Below the pieces are notes generated by a model. It was not told the origin of the DNA. It was given only the letters and a program-made list of their open reading frames with translations, and ran no database searches. Made by a program: the position numbers and the translations under genes. Below, piece by piece: positions 13,701 to 24,104 of a stretch of 64,000 nucleotides of DNA. The stretch is from the NCBI GenBank assembly GCA_013400975.1, contig WBMZ01003473.1, forward strand, positions 124,001 to 188,000, read 5' to 3'. Origin of the DNA: Atrichornis clamosus (lineage: Eukaryota; Chordata; Aves; Passeriformes; Menuridae). Position 1 is the first letter of the stretch. Every line of letters starts with the position of its first letter.

Positions 13701-16700
13701 AAAAAATGGAGGAATTAAACTTACACTCTTATGAAAATACTATGAAGAACAGACGTGGAAAAATTAAGAATGGAGAAGACGAAATGTGTGCCTTTTATCT
13801 GAGACACTCTAATTGGTGTTTTTAATTTAAATGTGGATTCCTAGAAGATTAAAAGTTACAAACTTAATTAGACTAAAAACCAGGAGTAAGAACCATAAAC
13901 CAAAAACTAGAAACAGGGCAAGAAGAGAGTTGGATTTCATAATGGTTTATTATCCATCCTGAGTCTGAATATTCTCACCCATTGAAATAAATACACTAAA
14001 GAAACACTTGAAGAAATGTAAGAACGGTAACAAAGAGACCAAACTCAGATAAAGAGAATTTGGAAGAAGCAGATATTGGAGTGAAAAGGATATTTGCCAT
14101 AGGTATTCAAGTGATCCATCTTTTATACCAAAACTGACAAAGTGAAAATAGAGTTAGTAGAGATATCTCAGTGTTACAGAAGAGTGGTCTCTTTATCACT
14201 GTGTCAAAGTTTCAGTTCATATTATATTTCAAATATAGGAAATTCTGGGAATTTTTTCTTTTACTATTTGTAAACAAATGTGTTTTGTCTTGTGGTACTC
14301 CAAGATAAAATGGACTTTACATATAAAGAAAAATATATTCACTTTTTTCAGAAACACAATTTAAGATCATATAAGGCTCGTAAGTTATTTTACATTAACT
14401 ATCTTCTTATTTCAAAGTAATACATTTCAAGTAGCTATAGAGAGTCTATTGCTTCTCTTTTTCAACTGTTAGGGACATAACAATTTCAGTGGTTTGTGTC
14501 TAACTGTGTCCCATACGGAAGAGAGAGAGTAAAATCATAACAAAATAGAGTACTGTCTATTTAACAAAATACATGGCCAGTACCTTTCAGTAGCAAGTTT
14601 TATATCTTATAAAAATAATGGCATTTTCAAGCAGCATAAAACTGCAACTGCCAAGTGACCATAGTGACCATACTGACCATAGCTAGATCATGTCCTTAAG
14701 CATATAATTCAACACTGATCCAGACTTTTGAAGTGTTTCAGAAGAAAGGAAATAGTAGATACTTGGATAAGGAAGATGTGGAAATAGTTGTCCAGCTTTT
14801 TATTTTAATCATCACTGTGTGAAAATCTTGGTGTTTTTAAAGGAGCTTAAAGGTATTTTGGATCTTCCAGCAATTGTTAGAATGTTCTATACCATCACTT
14901 ATATCTCTTTCTAGTTTAAAGTCTACATGGAACATGGTGAGAAAAAAAGTAAGACTGGGCTGTGGGATAGGAAAAAACTCCTAAAATTCAGAAATATGTA
15001 AAATAGATGCTTTATTTAGAATTCAGAGGAGAGATTTCTCAGTGTTCTTATATAAATTATTATATTATTATATTGTTATATGAATGCCAATCTATGTTTG
15101 TAATTTAGCCATATAACAACCAATTAAATTCTACCTTTGAGATCTTGGGTTTCTTCAAATGTACTTCATCCATAGGACACTAAATGTACCTTTAAGTATT
15201 CAGGGACACAATTTTGTAAAGTCAGCAGAAGGCATTCAAATGATACAGAAAGGACAAGCAGAGGTGAATGTGAGTGGAATAATCACTTACAGTGCTGAAA
15301 CAAAGATCAGAAAAAGGACCAGAAAAAGCAGCACTATGCCATGAGGAAATAAATTCAACAATTTAAAAAACATGATATCCTGAAAACTACACATGTCTAT
15401 CCTCAAAGACAGGCAAAATTATTTTGTTTTTATTTGCAAATGTAAAGATGCTTCTCCTTTTGGTTTTTTTTTTTTCTTCTCTTTTGAAATTTACAGTGTA
15501 TATTGCAACACATTTTTGTAGATCATTTAAAGAGCAAATTTTTGCTGTCTCTTTCATGACCACCTGCACTATGTATTATATATTTTGCATCACAAGAAAG
15601 CTAACCTAACAATTAACTACTGAGAAAAGATATGGAATCAGTTGCCTTCCCTGCCCACAAGTTCTCTCCCCTCCTATTGGCATCAGCTAACAGAAAACTT
15701 AAGGACAAATGGATTTTGATGGCTGACCCAACAGATTATCCTTTAAAATTTAAAAAAAAAAAAAGGGAAGTTTTGTATTAGATCAGGCAGCTGAATCAGC
15801 TGACCTAGTACACAGGTAGAAGATGTCATAGAAACAAAACAGGAAATCTATGCAGAACAGGAGGAAAGGGAGTATCCCACTGTGAACGAATTTTGCTAGT
15901 TAGTGTAAAAAAGTATATCTTGCAGGACTAACTGGTTTAGGATACAACCTATTTCAGGAAAAAAAGGTAGAAAAAGTCATAGACAACAAGACTTACTCAG
16001 GCAAAACTCAAACTTAGAGAAATCTTTTGGCGTAACTGCGGCATTTTGTTCATGTTAGTGGTACATTTAGGCATTTCTAGGCAGCAGCAGAGCAATGAGC
16101 ATTTATGCTAAAACTTCTTCCTTTACCTGCAGGTAGATTCATATATTTTCATTTAGTACAATTACCAGTCTCATTTATTACCTACCAAGATGTGAAACCA
16201 CAAGGTGAGGTTAAAGTATCATCAAGGGTATCTTCATCACTTCAATATCATTGCCTTAAAAAGCACTGACCAGGAGAAGTAGATGACCTCATTTCAAAAT
16301 TATTACAGTACAGAGAACTCAGTTTCAACATTATAATTCATTTTCCTACAGCATATTTCAAATTTATGATCAGTTTCCTGACATATAATAGCTAATCGTT
16401 AAGGATAGCCACTTTAACATAATATGAATACTCATTTCTCCATAGGTAATACAACAGTTCCTGCATTAGCATTATTGACTAAGGTGCATTTAACTTCTTC
16501 ACTAATACTTAATGGAAGGTTAATGTATAAGTCAGAAGATTAAATGGCTTTTACTTAAAACAAGTATATTGATTAAAATAACTTAGTGTGGATTTTAAAG
16601 ATGATTATATAAAAGTAGTCACACTTTTTAATATTTTATTAAATATTATGAGCAAAATGTGGGCTTCACTGACCAAAATTACTGGAAGTTATTGTATTAA

Positions 16701-18859
16701 TTGTGCCTTGAGCTAATTATTGCTCATAGTTAACAAATGAATATTTTATACTGAAAGGTAGCAAATCATTCTTGCTAAATTCAGCACTCAAAGTTAGCTT
16801 TATTCCATCAGTCTAGGAATTGCCCTACTACTGTGATCACAGTCCTTCATATGCCACCTTCTCTTTCTAATGCATGGCACTACTGAAGAACAGGGTAACC
16901 TTCCAAGTACAGATTACCTGTTCATTGCCAATAAAGTGAACTTCTAATTTCTTTTCATGTGCTAATACTGCTATTCAAATGTATGTGTTAAATTTTGTAC
17001 ACTTGGTATCTCAAATTCCAATATGTAGCAAAAAAGCTGGGACTAGGCAAATCGTCTTGTGGATTGTTTTGATTTAGATTTGTGATTCTGCATGTGTAAA
17101 ACGCAGGAGCTGATCTCACAGTTGCATGATATAAGATGCTTGAAGCCATTTGCCTATTCATTCACTTTAGTTTCAGCTCAGTGAAATGCTTGTGCTGAGA
17201 ATTTTTTATGTAACACTACACAGGGCTTTTCCTGGGGACTCTTGCTCCATACACTCCTGAGTCGTTTCACTGTTATGGAATTATTTTCAACTCAGGGAAA
17301 AGGACTAGTTTGAGATGAAAATATTACAACAATTCTAAAAGAGGCAGGTAGACAGAATTCTGTGTATTAATAGCAGTGTATTAATTTATCCAATGTCATT
17401 GGTGATTATTGCATGCTCATGAGGTGCAAGTCTCAGGCCAAAATAGGTGAGCCTGGTAAAGGGTGTTTTGTTTATGCCAACATTTGGATTTGAACAGCTT
17501 TAATCTTAGATGGATGCCGGGATAGACCGGTCATGTTTGACTGGTACTGGGATTCTGTTTGTATGCTGAGAGAAACTGCACCTGCAAGACATCTCTGTTT
17601 ACATCTCTGAGAAGCACAGATGATGGCTTGTATTTGAACTAGATTTTCGAAGGGACATAGGTAAAAGTAATAAGGCATATGGTGTGAAAAAGCCACTAAT
17701 CATAATTGGGTTCTTTCAACATCCCTTTGCTCACTGAGAAAAAATGAAGATTGACTGCAACGATTCATGGCTCTAGTAGAAGATATTTTTTCTCTCTCTC
17801 CATTATAAAATTTCACACATGCTTCTTTAAATCCAGTACATGCTTACTAAAACTCAAGAACACGGAATAAATAATTTGTTTAGCAGAAAATAGCTAAGAG
17901 AAGATAGTTTCATTTTAGAAAAGAGATGACCAGAGAGAGATAAGAGAGTCTAAAAAAGTATAAGTGCCCCTGGAAGATGGTAAGTAAGAGGCTGCTCACT
18001 GTACCTCCCCAGGCAGGCATCAAATGCAACTAAGACAGTGTGTTCATAGAAAGGAGATGTTTCTACATGAAATATAGTTGAGCTATAATGACCTTGCAAC
18101 AGAAGGCTTCAGATGCTACCAGTGTACGTGGATTTGAAAACTGACTGGATATATCCAAGGAAGTAAAATCCATTATGGGATATTAAATTCAAAATTCTCC
18201 TTCTGGATCAGAAAATCCCAAGCAGAAGGCTGGAGAAGCATTCTGGAAAATACTCTTGTATTTGGTACAGTCCGGAACTACTATGAGAGAGGTGTTTAAA
18301 ACAGAAGACTGAATGAAGAGAGGAGCAACTAGTATAGTATCTCTGCCTAGTCATAGAGCACACGAGAAAAATCTGGAAAAAATAATTGTATCAGAGTTGA
18401 CTTTGTTTTTTCTGTTTTTCTTCAAGACACAAATGTATTTTTGTTTCTGTCCATTTTATCTAGAGAAAAAAACATTCTGCTAATATCAAAATCCTTCCCC
18501 ATTACAGTCCTTTCAGTCTGATGTTATTTCAGCCCAGAAATGGACACCCTGGTGGAAAATTGTGGCAGTTATTCTCAATTTCTCTTGAGAAGTCCCCATG
18601 GGCTTGAGCAGGTAGCATCTATACTACAGCAAGACATTCTGTGTTTAATTGTTATTGCATCCTTAATCCATTAAACCTTGAACCAGCAAAAGATGATGTT
18701 ACTATACATGAAAAAAGTCTAAAGAATGTTGCCATAAAAAGGGCTGAAAGTACAAATAATGTCTGATTGAGTGATGGTGAACTGATTCAGTTTAAATTAA
18801 ATTATAGTAGGTTTGCAATGAGAACTTGGGTTTCAAAAGGGCAAACCTTAATAAATTGA
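10759..18859. other. Non-coding DNA, no supported gene
   Basis: AT-rich sequence without recognisable genes. A purine-rich part at about 12900-13830 contains two modest plus-strand ORFs (12900-13097 and 13490-13825); the second starts at GTG, with its first ATG at 13502. It encodes an acidic, Ser/Glu-rich 108-residue stretch of no recognised family. A three-unit degenerate repeat of TGACCATA type lies at about 14655-14685, and an ATT-rich patch at about 15051-15081. None supports a gene call. Confidence 0.65.
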
Positions 18860-19700
18860 GGGAACTCATTACCAAAGTTGCTGACTACACTGACCTCTGA
18901 GATCTGAATGTGGAGGGGGTAAACATTTTAAAGAAATCTATCAAGTCAGTGGTACTGCCTTAAGATTACAGGATAGGAAATGTCAAGAGTTGGTATAAAG
19001 TAGGAGAGGTGAAAGAGAAGGGTAAAAAGAGATTAGTCTGATCTCAGCAGTATGCGAGGCTTTAGCTTTTAAAGAGTTGAATAAAATAATTGAGATAGAA
19101 TAGAAAATGCAACACAGGTTTGCTTAAGGCAGATCATGCACGATTAATTTGATATCCTTTTCTGAAAATTATTTTTTTTCTGCAGAAGGAAATGCAAACT
19201 TGACTTACAAAAGTATTTGATATGGTGCCACATAGGAAATTACTACTTCAGCTAGAAAGTGCAGGGATTAAGAAAATCATTGTAAGGTGGACGAAGAACC
19301 ATACAGGACAAAAAAGATTACTGACAAGGAACTATTGGATTCTGTGGAGGTTGTCTGGGGAGTCGCAGTATTCTGAAACTGACCTGTTTATTTCTGTTAA
19401 TGACATTAGAAAACCCCACGAATATTCTAGAAAGGAGCATAAGTAAAACTTATTGATGAGCAAAACTGAGTTATCAAAATAAAAGGCACAAGTAATTATC
19501 AGCTGGGCATAACTGACTGATCCTGAGGGACTAAAATATTGGAAAATGCAAATTAATTGAGTTTGAGATGGGTAACAAAGTCTGCTACACAGAAGGATAA
19601 CATCAGCTGAAAAGAAATGAGAGTTAAAGGAGATTTTGGTCTTTCTTAGACTATAAGAATGATTGGAAGGAGTTAGACTGCTATCCAAAGACATTAAATT
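18860..19700 (+). mobile_element. Decayed CR1/L3-like LINE, reverse-transcriptase region
   Basis: This is an old non-LTR retrotransposon copy whose reading frame is broken many times. From 5' to 3' it keeps the landmarks of the CR1/L3 reverse-transcriptase domain. A stretch at about 18860-18890 resembles the segment before the domain. CAACACAGGTTTGC followed by GGCAGATCATGCACG at about 19110-19145 corresponds to the QHGF..GRSC.TN block. The peptide VFDMVPHRKLLLQLESAGI at about 19209-19265 is the KAFD.VPH motif. A relic of the GVPQGSVLGPVLFNIFINDL block at about 19350-19410 ends in FISVNDI. A relic of FADDTKLGG follows at about 19440-19475, where LIDEQN replaces the catalytic FADD. The element is inactive. 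The RT motifs are clear, the subfamily is inferred, and the outer boundaries are approximate. Confidence 0.75.
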
Positions 19701-20212
19701 AGAATATTTTTACTTCGCTTCAAGCAGCAATTTACTTTTCAGAGGAATTGATAGTGTCTTTCAAACTGATTCAACAGTATTTTCTCCAAATGAAGGCTGA
19801 AGAAAATATGTGAAATCTTCATTAAAATATTTAAACAATTAAAAAAAAGCCATTTATAACAGTTCTTAACTGTGACAAAACACTGTCTATTATGAGAGGC
19901 TACTGGACTTAGTCAGAAAGCCATCCCAGTCCTGTGTTTACACAGTAGAAGGAAGAACACAAGCAGTCTGGAAGGGTAAAATGTCTATATAACCCCAGAT
20001 AAAAACTAAAATAACTTTTATTATATGATCCTTTAGGTAGAAAAACTTCAGTAGTGTTCTATTTTTTATCTTGTTTTTTAGAACTAAACCAACACTGGCC
20101 AGGCTAATAAGATAAATATTGAGAATATACTTAAAGAAAGATTAAGGTTCTTTGTCTCTGTTAAATAAGAAAGTGAATATGCTTTTTACCAGCTTTGGTT
20201 AAAGGAAAATTT
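19701..20212. other. Non-coding, possible tail of the LINE remnant
   Basis: AT-rich and without ORFs of note. The LINE remnant to the left may run into this segment, but no motif supports that. Nothing else was seen. Confidence 0.5.
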
Positions 20213-20790
20213 TCAAAGAGAGAGTAAGCAATGTGGATCAGTAAAAATAACCTGTTTCAAAGCTTTGCTGCAGCCCCTGACCCTAGAAACAGGTTGATTT
20301 GTCTGGGTCCAATACAGGGTGCCTGTCAGAACCAGGAAGGAACAAATCAATAGGGGAATTTTATGCTCCAGTGAACAGAGCATCTTCTTCCATCTACCCC
20401 AAACAAAACTTTCTTCTAAACCAAAGCAAATGTGAGAAAGAAATAGAGACAGAGTTTTTTTGTTTTGTTTTGCTGAGGTCACTGCTTTCCCATGACAAAG
20501 TAAGAGCTTGGGCCTGACACTGAGTGTCACAGGCTGCCTTATAAAAAACTGTGGTTGCCCTCGTGCCTTAGTTCACCCCAGAGATGTGGACAAGGGTGGT
20601 GCTGCCAAGCCAGACTGCACGCTGCCTGTCCCACTTGTGTATGACCAGGCAGCATGTCTGAGAGCAGGCAAATCACCGGGACTGCCAGGCTGACTGAGCT
20701 GCCCTGAGTCCCCCTGGGACCACTTCAGAATGACCTGAGCTGCTGAACTGTCTTTGACTGTAGTTATAACAGTTATAAACAATAATTATT
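20213..20790 (+). mobile_element. GC-rich block, possible decayed LTR
   Basis: This segment is much richer in G and C than its surroundings, especially 20500-20740. It has a CCTTATAAAAAACTG site at about 20537-20551 that resembles a retroviral TATA box. About 200 bp later it has a CTGAACTGTCTTTGACTG stretch followed by TTATAACAG/AATAATTATTAA-type sequence, as seen downstream in some bird LTRs. No clear TG...CA ends or target duplication could be placed, and no family was recognised. ORFs on both strands (for example 20213-20530 minus) follow from base composition and look spurious. It could instead be a different repeat or a small GC-rich regulatory region. Confidence 0.3.
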
Positions 20791-21859
20791 AATACTTTCA
20801 TAATGACAACTTAATCACTTGAAATATTTCTAAAGTATTCAACTTCCTTTTAACAAAATACTAAATTTTGCAAATCTGTAGAAGTGCTTTTTTATTCCAA
20901 GTTTCAGACTTTCTTGAATCTGACTAATACTAATTGATAGATTAGCAAACCATTTTACTTAAAATAAATCTTGTGGAAATTGGGCCTTTCATAAGGTCAG
21001 CTCCTGTAATTTCAGAATGTTTGAAGACTTTACTCCCCAGTTTTTTGGGGTTCAAGACATATGTTTTAGAATAAAGCCTGGATACCACCTGAAAGGAGCT
21101 TCTTAGCACAATTATATGTGCATGGGAAGCACTCATTGCTTTCTGCTGCAAAGGACTTGCCTAGATTTTAAACTTAGAGCAGAGTGTGGTTACCAGAGCC
21201 TAAGCTGGTATCTGGGTAAATTAGTATAATAATTTATATCACCTAAGAATCAATCTCAAAATATGAAAATAAATACATTTAAAATTATATGATTTTGAGT
21301 CTTAAATCAAATTCATTTTATAAATTCAAATGGATAAATGTTATGAATTTAATTTAATTCTATGAAATGTAATGCATTTAAAATTAATTAAGTCATTAGG
21401 AAGAGTTCTGAAGACCCTTTTCCAGCTACTCAGAAGCTCCACAACATTTTAAAAATTGGATTTGAAAGAGAACTTCACTTTTTTTTGCTGAAATGCCTAT
21501 TATTTTTTAAGATCTCACTATCTCCTCAAATTAAAAAATGCAGTGAAACACAAGTACTTCCTAACGTGCATGCAGATAATGACCTACTTTGTCTTTAGAT
21601 AGGTAATGTTTGAGGTCTCAGTATTTACATGTGGAAGCAAATCTGGCAATAAAGACAATGCTGCACACTGTGCTTAAAGTAAATAAACAGTGTATTTGCT
21701 GAGGCTTCCTGCAAGTCCAGCAAGAAGAGTTCCAATGTCGTATGGCTTTGAAAAGTCTGACAGCAGTTCATTTTACTGGTCAGTGAATACTCAGGTTTTT
21801 TTCTCATTTGTGTGTAGACCCAACCATCATCAAGCTAACACAGGAATGAATCCATGTAC
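20791..21859. other. AT-rich non-coding DNA
   Basis: Strongly AT-rich with several ATTTAAAATT-type stretches around 21270-21400. No gene, repeat family or regulatory element recognised. Confidence 0.6.
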
Positions 21860-21978
21860 CTCCTTGAGGAGAGGTAGTTGTCCTAAAGTAGGTATAGAGC
21901 AGAGCTGCTATGTGCATGACGGCGGTGCACGTGGCGTACAGTAAAAGAAATGCAGACAAATGCCCTACATCTCTGTGC
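21860..21978 (-). other. Candidate exon encoding a hydrophobic segment
   Basis: On the minus strand a 119-nt open block is bounded by a pyrimidine-leaning tract ending in CATGGCCAG just before 21978 and by GAG|GTACAT at 21860/21859. The open frame continues beyond both ends (21804-21986). The 39-residue product starts HRDVGHLSAF, contains LLLYATCTAVMHIAALLYTYF, which could be a membrane helix, and ends RTTTSPQG. Four CpG dinucleotides lie within about 25 bases at 21917-21941, unusual for this CpG-poor window and suggestive of constraint. Against it: the donor is only moderate, no protein family is recognised, and no partner exon was found on this strand. A chance ORF remains quite possible. 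Confidence 0.25.
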
Positions 21979-23051
21979 CTGGCCATGACAACAAAAACAC
22001 AAACATCAGATGCTGATATACTTACTATTCAGTTCATGAGAAGGGAATAGCAGTTAAAACATAATTTCATAAGAGCCAATGCGGAAAGGGAACTGGTTTT
22101 ATATGAGAAAAGTAGCTGCCAAAGGTTGTCCCTAGAACATGTTCCTCTCAATAGCTCAGATACCTGAGTTAGGGATACAGGTATGGACTTTCATTTCCCT
22201 AGTACAGTTAACATCTGACATCAGCCATCATGGCTAGAGCTTGTTAATATATTTATTTACTCACACAGTGATGATTTACAATGAATTCCTCAGCCTAGTT
22301 AGGTGCAAACTTATTTTTGTCTTCCACCAACATCAAGGAGAGAACTGAAACCCTTCACCTTTTCTTAATGCAGTTGCAATGCAGCTGAAAAAGGATTGTG
22401 AAACAAAAATGATAAAAATAGCAAGAAAAAAAAAGAAGAGTTGAACTATAAGTACACTCATTCAACAAGAGAGATTTAACTTCCATTATTGCTTTGCCTT
22501 AAAGACAAAGAACTTTAAGAGTGGAGACCAGACAAAGTCCAATTCTTCATCTGCATGTTTTGCTGCACTAAACCCTAAACATCCTTAAACCTCTGTCTGC
22601 AAAGTCTCTGTTTTGTTATGGCAAGCTACAGTGACTGCTGAGGTGGCAGGAATAAGACTGAGAAACTTCCCATAAAGATGAGGTTAAACCCTGAACTAAA
22701 CCCCCTGCTGAGTCTTTCTGTTAAAATAACAGAAACAAACACATCTTAAATATAAATTCTTTTAATTGCACTCTGAGCATATTGACTGGGTCAGATTAAT
22801 CAGGACACATACTGCTTTCTAGTTTTAGTTCTATTTAATTTAAACTAGAAATAAATATGCAAACCCGGGATCATTCTGTGCATGCCTGAAGTAGAATTGA
22901 AAACATTGAAAGAAACACTTTAGGGGGTTTTTAACGTTTATCAGGTAGGTTTTTAGCTAGTTTCTAGACTGCAATTTTTTCCCAATAATAGAAGGAAGAA
23001 AAGAGAGAACTTTCCCATATTCTGATTTTACATACGTCTTTTGATTCCTGA
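21979..23051. other. Non-coding DNA
   Basis: No gene, repeat family or RNA recognised. The left flank of the LTR at 23052 ends here in CCTGA, which is similar but not identical to the CCTAG on the other side of that element. Confidence 0.6.
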
Positions 23052-24104
23052 TGTGAGCATTTGACCACACATGGATGTTGGGTGCACACCAAAGCCCCTC
23101 TATCATTCCCCTCCTCAGCTGCATAGGGGAGAGAGGTTGTTGTGAAAGGCTCATGGGTTGAGGAAAGAACGTGGAGCTATCCCTCATCAATCACTATAAA
23201 GGGAAAAACAGACTTGTCTTGGGGAAATTAATTGAATGTATTGCCAATCAAATTAGAGTAGTATAACAAGAAATAAAAGCTAAATCTTAAAACACCATCC
23301 TCTCACCACTCCCTTCTTCCTGGACTCAACTTTGTTCATGATTTGCTCCCTCACAGCAGTGCAGGGGATAGGAAATGGGAATTATGATCATCACATGTTG
23401 TATCTGCTCCTCCTTCCTCCTCAGGGATGGGCTCCTTCTCCTTCTCCAACACGGGGTCCCTACCATAGGAGACAGTCCTCCATGAACTTCTCAACCGGGA
23501 GTCCTTCCTGGGGGCTAGAGTTCTTCATGCCAGCATGGGTCACTTACAGCGTCACAGGTCTGTCCAGCAAACCTGCTTCACTGTGGGCTCCTCTCTCCGT
23601 GGGCCTACAGGTCCTGCCAGGAACCCACTCCAGTGTGAGATGTCCACAGCATCACAGCCTCTTCAAGCACATCCACCTTCTCCATCATGGGTGTCCTCCA
23701 CAGCCTGCAGGTGGATCTCTGCTCCACCATGGCCTCCACGGGCTGCAGGGCACAGCTGCCTCACCACGGTCCTGCAGGGGGATCTCTGCTCTGGCAGCTG
23801 GAGCACGTCCTGTCCCTCCTTCTCTGGCCATGGTGTCTACAGGGTTGTTTCTCCCACACAGTCTCACGCCTTTATTCTGGCTGTGGTCCCACAGCAGGCT
23901 TTTCTTCCTGCTGCATAGGGAAATATGCTACCCCTGAGGCACCAACATGGTGGCTGATGGGCTCAGCCTTGGACAGCAGCAAGTCCTTCTTGGAACAGGC
24001 TGGCACTGGCCCTGGCCAACATGGAGGCAACTCCTGCCAGCTGCTCCCAGAAGCCCTCCCTGACTCTCCTTGCTACCAAGCCCTTGCCGTGCAAACCCAA
24101 TACA
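23052..24104 (-). mobile_element. Solo LTR of an avian endogenous retrovirus (about 1.05 kb)
   Basis: Read on the minus strand, the element opens with TGTATTGGGTTTGCACGGC at 24104. It passes through a GC-rich part with repeated modules around CTGCAG and GAGCAGAGATCC, then an AATTAATTTCCCCAAGAC-type stretch at about 23216-23236. It ends near TCAAATGCTCACA at 23052. This layout matches, from memory, a long LTR widespread in birds that starts TGTATTGGGTTTGC and ends in a GGTCAACCCACCACA-like sequence. The expected AATAAA poly(A) signal appears to be AATACA at 23237-23242, so it has decayed. Five-base flanks are CCTGA (left) and CCTAG (right), possibly a mutated target duplication. No gag, pol or env adjoins it. 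The long plus-strand ORFs here (23332-23937 and overlapping ones) are antisense by-products of high GC content. Confidence 0.88.
23704..23791 (-). repeat. Degenerate tandem modules inside the LTR
   Basis: CCTGCAGGTGGATCTCTGCT at 23704 recurs with one change at 23771, a period of 67 bp. Further weaker copies of the same theme lie on either side. Such internal modules are part of this LTR type and account for the unusually long open frames. Confidence 0.7.

Noticed and set aside
21860..21978. Possible match of the hydrophobic peptide to calcium-channel (ORAI-type) helices
   Set aside because: Only scattered residues agree and gaps would be needed; not enough to name a family.
23332..23937. 201-residue plus-strand ORF, largest in the window
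   Set aside because: It lies antisense within a recognised avian LTR; overlapping frames are equally open because of GC-rich modules.
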